Shown here piece by piece: positions 1-8,144 of a DNA stretch of 64,000 nt. How positions within the stretch are numbered: position 1 is the stretch's first letter; every line of letters begins with the position of its first letter. The notes under the pieces were generated by a model. That model saw nothing but the letters and a program-made list of their open reading frames with translations. It was not told where the DNA came from and ran no database searches. The DNA comes from Bacteroidota bacterium. Lineage in GTDB: Bacteria > Bacteroidota > Bacteroidia > Chitinophagales > Chitinophagaceae. The DNA lies in NCBI GenBank assembly GCA_023430465.1, contig JAEZAM010000093.1, positions 1-64,000 of the forward strand, in the 5' to 3' direction. Made by a program: the position numbers and the translations under genes.

Positions 1-2
1 CG

Positions 3-79
3 GGCGCCCGCCAGCTTTGCCTTCGGCCGCGCATGTTATGCCGTATTCTTTTTCCCCATTGTATCCAAGGCGCGTCCTT
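3..79 (+). repeat. partial copy of interspersed repeat A
   Basis: This 77-bp stretch is almost identical (one visible difference) to the first part of longer copies at 213-497 and 1622-1970. It is interrupted after CGCGTCCTT by a CAGCACCC-type simple repeat. No coding function is evident; open frames across it are accidental. Confidence 0.8.
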
Positions 80-88
80 TGTGAAGTA

Positions 89-205
89 CCAGCACCCAGC
101 ATCCAGCATCCAGCACCCAGCCACCCAGCACCCAGCGCCCAGCACCCAGCACCCAGTACCCAGCCATCCAGTATCCATGTATCCAGTATCCAGCTATCTC
201 GCATC
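89..205 (+). repeat. degenerate simple repeat (CAGCACCCAG / CAGCATCCAG)
   Basis: Tandem, imperfect repetition of a roughly 7-10 bp unit of the type CCAGCAC/CCAGCAT/CCAGTATC. The same low-complexity sequence recurs at about 1409-1480 and, reverse-complemented (GGATGCTGGATACTGG), at about 11250-11360. Units vary in length and there are no constant-length spacers, so this is not a CRISPR array. Confidence 0.75.
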
Positions 206-212
206 TCGCGCT

Positions 213-497
213 GGCGCCCGCCAGCTTTGCCTTCAGCCGCGCATGTTATGCCGTATTCTTTTTCCCCATTGTATCCAAGGCGCGTCCTTGCCGGTCATTT
301 GTCTTGGAAACGAATTACGCCCCCGGTCCCTGAGTAGCTAACGAACGAAGTGAGTTAGCGTATCGAAGGGCCCTGATAAAGACTGTACCGATTATCTCGC
401 ATCCTACCTCCGGCAGGCAGGCCCGAATTTCATCCTCAGCCTCAACCTCAGCCTAACTTTGGTCTTTGCTCCCTTTGCGCGCTTTGCGTGAAACTTA
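213..497 (+). repeat. interspersed repeat A, long copy 1
   Basis: A copy of about 285 bp matching 1622-1970 for nearly its full length. The second copy carries an extra ~50-bp stretch rich in TGTCGAAG/TGCCGAAG motifs. The unit contains a hairpin with arms GCTAAC/GTTAGC around an ACGAAGTG loop (337-359), a CCTCCGGCAGGCAGG segment, and a tail of the form TTTGCTCCCTTTGCG. It looks like a non-autonomous extragenic palindromic element; no coding function is seen. Confidence 0.75.
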
Positions 498-642
498 TCC
501 TGCTCGCCACGGAGTTCCGTAAATAGGAGGTTTCAACTTTTTTTGCTGTGCATTTTCCCGGTGTTTACTTAAAGGCCCGAAATAGCTTTGTAGGATGAGA
601 ACATCGGACAAGAGCGGCAACCCGCATGTGTACGAAAAAATG

Positions 643-659
643 TACCTTTGTACGTACAA
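643..659 (+). promoter_or_regulatory. yefM-yoeB promoter and operator
   Basis: TACCTTTG at 643-650 fits the Bacteroidota -7 consensus TAnnTTTG. It overlaps a perfect 12-bp palindrome TTGTACGTACAA (648-659), 10 nt before the antitoxin ATG. Further TGTAC cores lie at 628-632 and 641-645. E. coli YefM is known to bind palindromes with a TGTACA core, so autoregulation by the YefM-YoeB complex is a reasonable inference. Confidence 0.6.
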
Positions 660-669
660 TTCTTTTTCC

Positions 670-924
670 ATGCAAGCAGTTTCAGCATCTGAATTCCGTT
701 CTAACTTCAAAAAATACCTTGACGCGGTGACGCAGTCGCCCGAAGTGATCATTATACCTCGCGCGACCGGGGACGACGCGGTAGTGATGTTGTCGCTTAA
801 AGAATATAATTCGCTGATCGAAACAGGCCATTTACTGTCAACTCACGCCAACCGTACCCGGCTGCAGGAATCTATTGATCAGATGAAGAAGAAGAAAACA
901 AGAAAGTTTGATTTACCAGAATGA
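670..924 (+). CDS. yefM: YefM-family antitoxin
   Basis: An 84-residue Phd/YefM antitoxin. The N-terminal half (MQAVSASEFRSNFKKYLDAV) is the typical DNA-binding and dimerisation fold, and the charged C-terminal tail (DQMKKKKTRKF) is the expected toxin-wrapping segment. I chose the ATG at 670 because it gives the canonical family N-terminus and lies just after the promoter/operator; an in-frame ATG at 595 would precede the promoter. It is followed after 5 bp by the YoeB toxin gene. Known role of the family: neutralise YoeB and repress the operon. Length and arrangement are normal. Confidence 0.9.
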   Translation: MQAVSASEFRSNFKKYLDAVTQSPEVIIIPRATGDDAVVMLSLKEYNSLIETGHLLSTHANRTRLQESIDQMKKKKTRKFDLPE

Positions 925-929
925 CGTAG

Positions 930-1202
930 ATGAGTTTTGAGTTTACACCAAACGCGTGGGAGGATTTTGAGTACTGGATGGAAACAGATTCCGACATCGT
1001 CTCAAAGATCCGACTACTCCTGAAAGACATCACCCGATCACCTTTTAAGGGATTGGGTAAACCAGAGGCGCTGCGATATGATCTGAAAGGATATTGGTCA
1101 AGGCGGATCACTGGCGAGCACCGACTGGTTTATAAGATCGAAGGCAAAACAGGAAAAGGTCAAAAATGTATTGTGCTACAGTGTCGGTTTCATTACGATT
1201 GA
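930..1202 (+). CDS. yoeB: YoeB-family mRNA interferase toxin
   Basis: A 90-residue RelE-superfamily ribosome-dependent mRNA endonuclease. Recognisable features are the FTPNAWEDFEYW start, the segment SPFKGLGKPEALRYDLKGYW, then SRRITGEHRLVYK and the C-terminal CRFHYD, which holds the catalytic-type Arg and His near the end as in YoeB (usual length about 84-90). It forms an operon with yefM, five bases downstream of its stop. No truncation or missing catalytic residue is apparent, so the module is probably functional. Confidence 0.92.
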   Translation: MSFEFTPNAWEDFEYWMETDSDIVSKIRLLLKDITRSPFKGLGKPEALRYDLKGYWSRRITGEHRLVYKIEGKTGKGQKCIVLQCRFHYD

Positions 1203-1621
1203 CGTAAGAGGATACCCACCTCCATGGCCTGTTGTAATTTCCCCTAACCTTAACTCCCTTTCACTACGCACTCGCCCATTCCGGGCCGGCATCCAGACAT
1301 CTATTTGCCGGTCTTCCTGTATTTTTCTCCTTTAGAAACATGGAATCTAATGGATCCAACATCTCAGCCACTGGCTTTACTGGTCATAGGGTAAGGATGA
1401 AACAGCACCGAGTACCCAGCACCCACTACCTAGCACCCGGTACCCAGCCATCCAGCACCCAGTCATCCAGCCTCCCGCCCCTCGCACTCTCTATCCTCTT
1501 TTTTTTCAAAAAAAAAGAGGCAAAAAAAACTGCGCTCGGATCCAATGGGGGATACGGCATAGTGATGCGCTAAAGCTGACGATGGCGCTTCGTATTATCG
1601 ATATGGTAGCCAGGTTCCGCA
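1203..1621. other. non-coding stretch with simple repeats and A/T hairpin
   Basis: No convincing gene. It contains a CAGCACCC/CCAGCATC low-complexity tract (about 1409-1480) and a strong A/T inverted repeat CCTC-T8-C-A9-GAGG (1496-1520), which could act as a bidirectional terminator. Open frames here are composed of the repeat sequence. Confidence 0.6.
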
Positions 1622-1970
1622 GGCGCCCGCCAGCTTTGCCTTCGGCCGCGCATGTTATGCCGTATTCTTTTTCCCCATTGTATCCAAGGCGCGTCCTTGC
1701 CGGTCGTCTGCCTAGGAAACAAATTACGCCCCCGGTCCCTGAGTAGCTAACGAACGAAGTGAGTTAGCGTACTTGCCCTGCTTGCGCTGAGCCTGTCGAA
1801 GCGAGCCTGCCGAAGGGTCGAAGGGCCCTGATAAAAGAGCGAACCGATTATTCCGCATCCTGCCTCCGGCAGGCAGGCCCGCATCCCGCATCCCGCATCG
1901 CACATCTCAATCTCAACCTCAACGTCGCTTTGCGTCCTTTGCTCCCTTTGCGGCTTTGCGAGAAACTCTC
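1622..1970 (+). repeat. interspersed repeat A, long copy 2
   Basis: Second long copy of the repeat at 213-497, with the same start (GGCGCCCGCCAGC), the same GCTAAC...GTTAGC hairpin (about 1746-1768) and the same tail. It has an added block with three TGTCGAAG/TGCCGAAG motifs, resembling widely distributed extragenic palindromes. Confidence 0.75.
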
Positions 1971-2039
1971 CCCATACCGTTAAAAAACGGTACCCCAGGA
2001 TAAAAAAACTTTGTATGTTGTCTTACCGCCGGCATCAAC

Positions 2040-2220
2040 CCCCGGTTACTGTTCTGCAGGCATCACCTGATGTGACTGAGAGCGCACGAAGTGCGTCAAC
2101 CAAAACCGTCCCCGCTACGGGAAGCCGTAAGGCGTATCGATCCCCAACCATTATCTTGAAGATCTTATTAGTTGTTGTTTTTAATTCACCGATGGGAGTG
2201 AGGTGCACGAAGTGTGGGGT
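2040..2220 (+). repeat. repeat B with GAA-loop hairpins
   Basis: TGTGACTGAGAGCGCACGAA and its continuation to about 2100 recur nearly identically at about 13684-13709. The core is a small hairpin, GCGCAC-GAA-GTGCGT (2082-2096). A second related hairpin, GTGCACGAAGTGTGG, is at about 2202-2216. At 13.7 kb the same sequence lies just upstream of the cassette array. No gene is supported. Confidence 0.6.
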
Positions 2221-2256
2221 GAATGAAAAGCGAGCAATAGAAAATCAGACTCGACT

Positions 2257-2749
2257 ATGCTCCGAACGTTGATCGCTTTGTTCTTTTGCCCGATATGGCT
2301 GCAAGGCCAGAATAGGTTTACTGTAGCGATAGCATTGACGGAACCTCCTAATGCCCGGGAATTGAAGGTGGCGGTACGCGGGAAGTATTTGCCCGGAGAT
2401 AAGATAGAAATATCAAAAAGCCGTAGCCAGGACTACAGAAAAACAGGAGTGCGGGCAATGGCGAATTATGTCATCGAATTGCAGCGCTGGGGTGGTGAAG
2501 GTTATCAGCCCCTGGAACCAACGGCTGATATCGATCCGGTCTTCGAGAAAGAAGAATATGAGGTCATTCCAAAAAAACGGAGTGATCGGTGACACGCTTT
2601 CTATCTATGGCGGCAGTTTTCGCCCCGGTGGCAAGGCGGGTGAGGGTTTTCTGCCCGGTAAGTACCGGCTGCGTGTAACATTCAACCCGGATAAATGGAA
2701 ACCGAGTGAGCTGAATAGGTCGGGGTGGGTGGAGTTTGAATCTGATTAG
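2257..2749 (+). pseudogene. frameshifted small secreted protein
   Basis: The first frame (2257-2592) starts with a signal peptide (MLRTLIALFFCPIWLQGQ) and continues through NYVIELQRWGGEGYQPLEP. The +1 frame continues the same protein as GDTLSIYGGSFRPGGKAG and GKYRLRVTFNPDKWK to a stop at 2749. The shift falls at a run of seven A (about 2571-2577), so a single inserted A explains it. The intact product would be a periplasmic protein of about 160 residues that I do not recognise. It could be a true pseudogene, an assembly error or, less likely, programmed frameshifting. Confidence 0.6.
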
Positions 2750-2809
2750 TTGTCCGGAAGCAGTTCGTTCTTACGCTGAAACAGGTTTTCACCAGTAATG
2801 TTCGATCGC

Positions 2810-2898
2810 AGTGCTTGTGCGGATTGGCCGATCCCGAGCGTAATGATTGGGTGATGGTTTCTATTTTTCGAACAGCGTGTAATTTGAGGAATTAGACT
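2810..2898 (+). promoter_or_regulatory. leader upstream of first cassette (copy 1)
   Basis: This stretch, which includes TTTTTCGAACAGCGTGTAAT, aligns without large gaps to the sequence ending at 13834. In both places the similarity stops where the first cassette-like unit begins. It is therefore a candidate att-type leader or insertion platform rather than gene sequence. No recombinase gene lies beside it. Confidence 0.45.
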
Positions 2899-2950
2899 GA
2901 TAATGGCAAATGCAGCGAACGCATTTAACAACTACGAATGTTACCGAAAT

Positions 2951-4477
2951 ATGGCAAAAATCAGAATAGAAAATCTTAAAAGTATAGCTCTCCTGGATTT
3001 TGACATTCCAAGCTCAGGAGTACATATTTTGACAGGAATAAATGGCTCTGGCAAAACTACACTATTAGCATGCTTACAAAGACTAACAGATTCTCATGCA
3101 TTTCAACGGCACTTTCGGACAAGTTCTAACAATCAATTTGACAATTTTAGAAATGCGTTGATAAGGTATGAGCAAAATGGAAGCAGCGTTGACTATGTTT
3201 ATAGAAATACTAGATGGTCGCCTACTCCTAAAACAGGTGCGTCTCTTTTGGCCACAATGGGCTATAATAGTGCCGTCTTTATTTCGTCCAGCGTGGAAAG
3301 GTTTTATGTGCAAAACGATGAACTGAATACTCGAGGTATTTTAGCTGCTCCACAATTTTTCAGGGATTCGATGAATGAAATATTTCAAACAACAAAGTAT
3401 TCAGACCTTAGAAGAAAAAAATTAGATGGAAAAGGAAGGGGTTATGGTAGATGGAATTACGGCTTTCTGATGCCTACGACGGTTATAGGCGGACAAAACC
3501 AATATTATACCGAGAAAAATTTCAGTCTAGGCGAACTTTTGGTTTTAAACGCCCTTTTTCAGTTGGAACACATCCATAATAAGTCTCTCATTTTGATAGA
3601 TGAAATAGAACTTGCATTACATCCAAAAGTACAAATCAAATTAATGCTGTTCCTAGAGAGACAAGCAAGACAAAAAGGCCATACAATAATAATATCAACA
3701 CATTCCAGTAGCCTAATCAAGAAAGCCAGTAAGTTAATTTATCTTGAACGTAATGTAGGAAATGGGGTCGTTAACGTTGAATATGACTGCTATCCTGCAG
3801 TTGCGCTTCAAAGTATGGCTATTCAAGAGGAAGTGCAGCCCGATTTGGTATTCTTTGTTGAAGATGAGTATGCGAAGTATATTCTCGAACAACTTATCAA
3901 CTACTATTTTAGAAATCTCCACAACCAAAGACGACCAATTATCAAAATTTTACCTGTTGGTGGATGGCCCCAAACTTTGAGGTTTACAATATCCTCGGCG
4001 AATTATTTAATACCGCAGCATACCGGTGTCTATTCCTTTTTGGATTCTGACGCACATGCTGACATGTTAGCAATACAAGCTGATGCAAATAGAAGTTTAA
4101 GCCAACAAGAATTACTTAACCTTTACAACACCCACCAAAACATAATTAAATACCTTCCTATTACACCAGAACAAGGTTTGGTAGAGCTGTTAAACGATCA
4201 GCCCCACACTCATGTCCAGCCTCTGCAAGACCTGTTTAATGAAGTATTTGACATTTCACAGATAATAATAGACGAACAAAATAGAGGTGTAGTGTATCCT
4301 GCTAATCCTCGGAAATCTGCGAAAAAACGGCTCCCGTACTATATTGAGCAAATTGGAAACCTAACAAATCGTGATGAAAATTATATTCGTATAAAATTAG
4401 CCGAATATTATGCAAATCAATATTGTCCAAATAATCATGTTCACCTTCATCAAGTACTAGGTCCAATTTTTAATTGA
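2951..4477 (+). CDS. OLD-like AAA ATPase with TOPRIM-like C-terminus
   Basis: About 508 residues. The N-terminal ABC/SMC-type ATPase has a Walker A GINGSGKTT (about 29-37) and Walker B LILIDEIEL with downstream ALHP (about 212-224). A switch His follows in IIISTHSS. From about residue 300 the segments FFVEDEYAKYILEQL and VYSFLDSDAH give the E...DxD acidic pattern of a TOPRIM domain. This order is that of the OLD nuclease family, several members of which act in phage defence. I chose the ATG at 2951 (MAKIRIENLKS) because the 16 codons before it lie in the presumed cassette boundary. The gene is A+T-rich and followed by a decayed inverted-repeat site. Defence is an inference. Confidence 0.75.
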   Translation: MAKIRIENLKSIALLDFDIPSSGVHILTGINGSGKTTLLACLQRLTDSHAFQRHFRTSSNNQFDNFRNALIRYEQNGSSVDYVYRNTRWSPTPKTGASLLATMGYNSAVFISSSVERFYVQNDELNTRGILAAPQFFRDSMNEIFQTTKYSDLRRKKLDGKGRGYGRWNYGFLMPTTVIGGQNQYYTEKNFSLGELLVLNALFQLEHIHNKSLILIDEIELALHPKVQIKLMLFLERQARQKGHTIIISTHSSSLIKKASKLIYLERNVGNGVVNVEYDCYPAVALQSMAIQEEVQPDLVFFVEDEYAKYILEQLINYYFRNLHNQRRPIIKILPVGGWPQTLRFTISSANYLIPQHTGVYSFLDSDAHADMLAIQADANRSLSQQELLNLYNTHQNIIKYLPITPEQGLVELLNDQPHTHVQPLQDLFNEVFDISQIIIDEQNRGVVYPANPRKSAKKRLPYYIEQIGNLTNRDENYIRIKLAEYYANQYCPNNHVHLHQVLGPIFN

Positions 4478-4490
4478 TGGTAAGAAACCT

Positions 4491-4693
4491 CCAGCCGATA
4501 ACGAAAGTATTTGCAAAGCGAGGTTTGATAATGCAACATCAGCTATGTCTAGGCATCAACGGCGGTTTAGGGTCGGCATTCTATATCAAGCTTTAGTTCT
4601 TGATTTCAACTGTATATTTCAAATGGGCATTTGTACTGGGCTGGATAATCAATGAAATTCCTGCTTTCGCAAAGAATCGAATGCTGGGGCTGT
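4491..4693 (+). repeat. decayed attC-like inverted repeat (old array, site 1)
   Basis: CAGCCGATAACGAAAGTATT near 4491 and its continuation pair imperfectly with CCTGCTTTCGCAAAGAATCG and its continuation near 4660-4693. The arms enclose about 130 bp without a gene. The layout matches the better preserved sites of the 13.8-27.4 kb array, but both core boxes are degenerate. Confidence 0.4.
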
Positions 4694-4734
4694 AATACTC
4701 GATACCTGAAGTCAGAACTATAAAACAATCAACA

Positions 4735-5466
4735 ATGGACTGGTTAAACTTTTTTCGAATTGCGGGCTACATTGCTTTGATTTTCGGTGCTATTTGTACT
4801 GTCGGTGTCGATTTTCTTCAAAAGCGAAAGGACTCAAGAGATGATGCATCTAAAGATCAGAAAATGAATGAATTGGTTACCAATGTTAAAGAGTCAAAAC
4901 AACTGTTGGAACCTTTTGCAAATTTAGCAAGAGAACTTTATCCGACTTTGAGTCAAGAGGAAGCCCTAGTACGCCTGCATGCGCGATTTGATACATTAGA
5001 AACGAGAGTTGGGTCTATCGGATCTGGTTTATCTGAAGTTGCAGCCTCAGATAGTGCGCGTGCTGCCAAAGAACAACTAACCGAAACGAGGAAGATGACC
5101 CCTCCCTCAATTGAGGCTCGTCTCCAGATGGATCATAACAGACAAGTTTATGTTGTGATTAATTTTTTAAATGAAGTACCAATCGAAGTTTCGTATAAAC
5201 TCGAAAGCAGAGTTGGAGAGAAGGTGTATAGCAGTCATACAAATTCGGGATTCAAATTGAATCCTAGCAACGGTCGGACGCTCCAGTTGATAAAAGACGA
5301 TTTTAATTTTCGCGACAATCTCCCTAAGGAGCCCTCAGAATTAGAGCTCACTATTTTTTATGAGTCGATCTATTTCAAAGAAATTGGTGATGCCAAGCTG
5401 CGGGGAAGCGCTTCTGCAGTGTACGCTGTAGACCCTTCAGCAAACACTATTACGAAACAGCCCTAA
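4735..5466 (+). CDS. membrane-anchored protein of unknown function
   Basis: 243 residues. One N-terminal membrane segment (about residues 8-28, RIAGYIALIFGAICTVGVDF) is followed by a charged, probably coiled-coil region (about 30-120) and a C-terminal beta-rich domain. I do not recognise the family. It lies between two attC-like inverted repeats in the A+T-rich 2.9-6.6 kb block, suggesting arrival as a single-gene cassette. It may work alone or with its neighbours. Confidence 0.65.
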   Translation: MDWLNFFRIAGYIALIFGAICTVGVDFLQKRKDSRDDASKDQKMNELVTNVKESKQLLEPFANLARELYPTLSQEEALVRLHARFDTLETRVGSIGSGLSEVAASDSARAAKEQLTETRKMTPPSIEARLQMDHNRQVYVVINFLNEVPIEVSYKLESRVGEKVYSSHTNSGFKLNPSNGRTLQLIKDDFNFRDNLPKEPSELELTIFYESIYFKEIGDAKLRGSASAVYAVDPSANTITKQP

Positions 5467-5476
5467 ATCGTTCGAA

Positions 5477-5613
5477 CTGCAGCCAACAGGGGTGGCCCGC
5501 GAGCCGAGGCATGTTGCCTCACCTTTTAAATTAAACGACTAGTTAATACTGGCTTCTGTTGGAACCTTAAAACTGGTAGCCGCCTACTTCAAGAACTAAG
5601 CGTTAGCGGCAGT
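5477..5613 (+). repeat. decayed attC-like inverted repeat (old array, site 2)
   Basis: It begins CTGCAGCCAAC (5477-5487) just after the stop of the preceding gene and ends GTTAGCGGCAG (5602-5612), its near reverse complement. About 115 bp without a gene lie between. The next unit starts with GTTAGCGGCAGTTA, and that gene ends at TAACTGCTACTAAT (6531-6544), which matches its reverse complement at 11 of 14 positions. Confidence 0.5.
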
Positions 5614-5639
5614 TAACCGAGACACATATCTCTACAAGT

Positions 5640-6533
5640 ATGAACTTTATAGAATATCACGAAGCGATTGACAAAGCCTTACCAGGGCTAAAATTGTCAA
5701 CATTGTATATCAGTGGAAACCAAGACTTCAGTTATCAAGCGAGTGACCTAAATGCGCTGAGGCGTTCAGTGAATTTTGTAGAAGATATTCCATATTTGGG
5801 TAACGAAATTGGTATATTAAAAAACTCTTGGCTTTTTCAATCGACAGGTGATGGGCAAAAAATAAACTCAACCCAAAACATTGAAGTCGACAATGCTATA
5901 AAATCCCTTAGGGTTAAGCTCGAAACCTTTAAGGAGATTGCTGAGACATCAAAACTTTTTAATGGTTCGGACACAATTTTAATCAGAATTCCAGAAATAA
6001 GCTCTTTTGATAATCTTCAAAAGTATGCAGGTGACTTCAAAAAGGCTATTGAAATTCCCGTATTAGATCAGAGTCTTGGTGGTAATGTAACCATATTAAG
6101 TGCTGATGAAGGCTCAATAATTTTATATATTTCTTTAGGGGCTGTTGCAGCAGTAAAGTTGGTTGCAGGTATTTGTTGGGCAGCGGCAGTCATCAAAAAG
6201 AAAAAGGCAGAAGCTCATATTTTTGAGCAACACGCCAGAACTCTTGAGTTAAAAAATGACGCACTTTCGGATTTTGTAGAAGCCCAAAAAGTTCAGATGA
6301 GGAGCATTCTTGACGCAGAGGCAACCGCTATAGCCAATAAAGAATACAACCACGCCGAACCAGAGACTATCGAAAGACTTAAATTGTCTATATCAACCGT
6401 TGCCGAGCTAATCGAGAAAGGGGTGCAAATCTTACCTGTTAGTAAAGAGGATGAAATTCAGCAAAGTTTTCCTAACTACAAAAATTTAAACCTTATAGAA
6501 TCAGCGATAAAACAAATTACTCAAGAAAGATAA
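5640..6533 (+). CDS. protein of unknown function with internal membrane segment
   Basis: 297 residues. The N-terminal half (about 1-150) is soluble-looking. Then comes a strongly hydrophobic stretch at about 157-185 (SIILYISLGAVAAVKLVAGI) followed by KKKK and a long helical, charged C-terminal region. I do not recognise it. Its stop lies in the first box of the following inverted repeat. It is the third gene of the A+T-rich old cassette block and is plausible accessory or defence cargo, but that rests only on context. Confidence 0.65.
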   Translation: MNFIEYHEAIDKALPGLKLSTLYISGNQDFSYQASDLNALRRSVNFVEDIPYLGNEIGILKNSWLFQSTGDGQKINSTQNIEVDNAIKSLRVKLETFKEIAETSKLFNGSDTILIRIPEISSFDNLQKYAGDFKKAIEIPVLDQSLGGNVTILSADEGSIILYISLGAVAAVKLVAGICWAAAVIKKKKAEAHIFEQHARTLELKNDALSDFVEAQKVQMRSILDAEATAIANKEYNHAEPETIERLKLSISTVAELIEKGVQILPVSKEDEIQQSFPNYKNLNLIESAIKQITQER

Positions 6534-6655
6534 CTGCTACTAATACCGCATTGCCAACAACGGGGCGAGGGGCTTCGAGGCAGCCTTAATGCGAGGATTG
6601 AGAGTTATTCTGTGATGGAGCTGTTGTGCTAAAGATTTCCCCGTCGGCAATATCC
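6531..6655 (+). repeat. decayed attC-like inverted repeat (old array, site 3)
   Basis: TAACTGCTACTAAT (6531-6544) is followed by ATTGCCAACAACGGGG (about 6550-6565), whose reverse complement is echoed by CCCCGTCGGCAAT at 6639-6651. The remaining bases to 6860 hold no gene that I can support. This is the last trace of the 2.9-6.6 kb block. Confidence 0.4.
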
Positions 6656-6860
6656 AAACCGTCAGCTATATTCGACAAAGGCTTATCCTGATATGACTTT
6701 CGATCTGGAGAGGTGCAAAGCTAGTTTCTTTTATGTGTTGCTTGAATCGGGCTCCAAGGTTCTTGGATGCGACTTACAATTTGCGCCTCACGCTGAAGGA
6801 GTAAAACCTGCTTTGTAGTTGCGACAACGGCTGATGAGAAATTTTGTTAAACGGTAAAAG

Positions 6861-7556
6861 ATGCTGATCCAATTCAAAAAGCTTGGAGTGATAGTGATAG
6901 TGATAGTCGCTGCCATCGCAGCGCACTCTGGCGCCTATGCGCAGATCGTCCCGAATGTATCCCTTGATTCTGTCATTACCAGGCTTTTCCCGGTGTATGC
7001 TCAAGCTGTTAAGTCCGGGATCTATGATTTGCCCCGGGACACCACCTGGAAAAATTTGAAAACATATCAGGCTGCAGGAGTCTCGTTCCAGGTACCGGTT
7101 ACATGGCTGAACCTGGGTGGACTCGGGTCTGTGGTTGAAACCGCTTTCGACGGTTCCGAACTGTATTTTCCCGCCGTATACAATGAGCGTCCTGTGCTCG
7201 TGGGTGTTTTTCTCTTGAATCAAAGAGGGAACACCCTTGAAGAGGCCCGGGATTCGGCGCTCATAGACTATAGAACAAACCCTGATCGCGTATTTGAACC
7301 TGGCTTTGCCGATTCCAGCTATACTTATTATTTGCCCACCGGCCAAAAGTGTTATGTACTTCGGACACGATTTGTTCGAACGTCAACGCAGTTGAATCAG
7401 ACCCGCTATGACCTCATTTTGTATTCTGAGAAATTCAAGAAGGCATATTCGCTGATGTTATCGGTGCAATACCATGATCCTACCTATGCGTTCGAGCAAA
7501 TCAATGCCCTGGATGTTCTTGCCGCCCGATTCTACGAGAAGGTTGTTATCGAATGA
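6861..7556 (+). CDS. secreted hypothetical protein
   Basis: 231 residues with an N-terminal signal sequence (hydrophobic GVIVIVIVAAIAAHSGAYAQ, cleavage probably after AYA). The mature part contains segments such as GVSFQVPVTWLNLGG and SYTYYLPTGQKCYVLRTRF, resembling generic Bacteroidota periplasmic proteins without a named family. The ATG at 6861 gives a good signal peptide. It is followed by 7611-8087 on the same strand with a short gap; no inverted-repeat site separates them, unlike the cassette blocks on either side. Confidence 0.7.
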   Translation: MLIQFKKLGVIVIVIVAAIAAHSGAYAQIVPNVSLDSVITRLFPVYAQAVKSGIYDLPRDTTWKNLKTYQAAGVSFQVPVTWLNLGGLGSVVETAFDGSELYFPAVYNERPVLVGVFLLNQRGNTLEEARDSALIDYRTNPDRVFEPGFADSSYTYYLPTGQKCYVLRTRFVRTSTQLNQTRYDLILYSEKFKKAYSLMLSVQYHDPTYAFEQINALDVLAARFYEKVVIE

Positions 7557-7610
7557 ACCCAACCTCTTTTATCTTTACCTTTCTGCGGTTGATTCAACCA
7601 AAACGCATTA

Positions 7611-8087
7611 ATGGAAAACACACTTGAAGGAACGGATAACGAAATTATCCGCGAGAACGCTGACTACGTTTTAGGCATGTATGATATGTACGGCAGTGAC
7701 CAGGAGATTGTCAATATGCTTAAAATGAAAGGGCTCAACGATTCGATTGTTCAAAGGATTCTAACTGAAGTTAGGACACCAGCTTTCGTCAAGCGCGTGA
7801 AGCAGGCAAAGGTGATGATAGGTATCGGCAGCGGCTTGCTTATCGGTTTTGTGCTGATTCCTTACCTGGTTATCCATTATACTGATTCGGATGTATTAAT
7901 TCCATCTGGTCAGGAGAACGCACTAACGAGTACCGAAACTTATACCGGCAGAGGTGATGGTATGCTCACTGTTGTCCTCAGGTTTTTAATGCGAATTGAA
8001 TTGATTGTTGTTGTATTGGGCCTTAGCCAATTGGCAATAGGAATCTATTCGTTTTTTAAATATAAGAGGCTGTTGAAAGCCTCTTAA
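7611..8087 (+). CDS. small membrane protein, unknown
   Basis: 158 residues. An N-terminal helical region of about 65 residues (YVLGMYDMYGSDQEIVNML) is followed by two predicted membrane segments (about 70-90 and 125-150), the second ending in a KYKRLLKAS tail. The N-terminal part resembles short helical motifs seen in other Bacteroidota membrane proteins, but I cannot name a family. Same strand as its neighbours, possibly co-transcribed with 6861-7556. Confidence 0.65.
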   Translation: MENTLEGTDNEIIRENADYVLGMYDMYGSDQEIVNMLKMKGLNDSIVQRILTEVRTPAFVKRVKQAKVMIGIGSGLLIGFVLIPYLVIHYTDSDVLIPSGQENALTSTETYTGRGDGMLTVVLRFLMRIELIVVVLGLSQLAIGIYSFFKYKRLLKAS

Positions 8088-8144
8088 TTGCGGGTATAGT
8101 TTTGTAAGACTGCATGTTCACGCGGTAAAACTTGTCATATTGCA

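Noticed and set aside
89..205. CAGCACCCAG-type direct repeats resembling a CRISPR array
   Set aside because: Unit lengths are 7-10 bp, with no unique spacers and no cas genes; it is a degenerate low-complexity tract also seen at 1409-1480 and, inverted, at 11250-11360.
1..2250. Several open frames of 60-110 codons in the repeat regions (including 17-337, 33-341, 1340-1573 and 2015-2272)
   Set aside because: They are made of the repeat sequence, have no family resemblance, and change frame between repeat copies.
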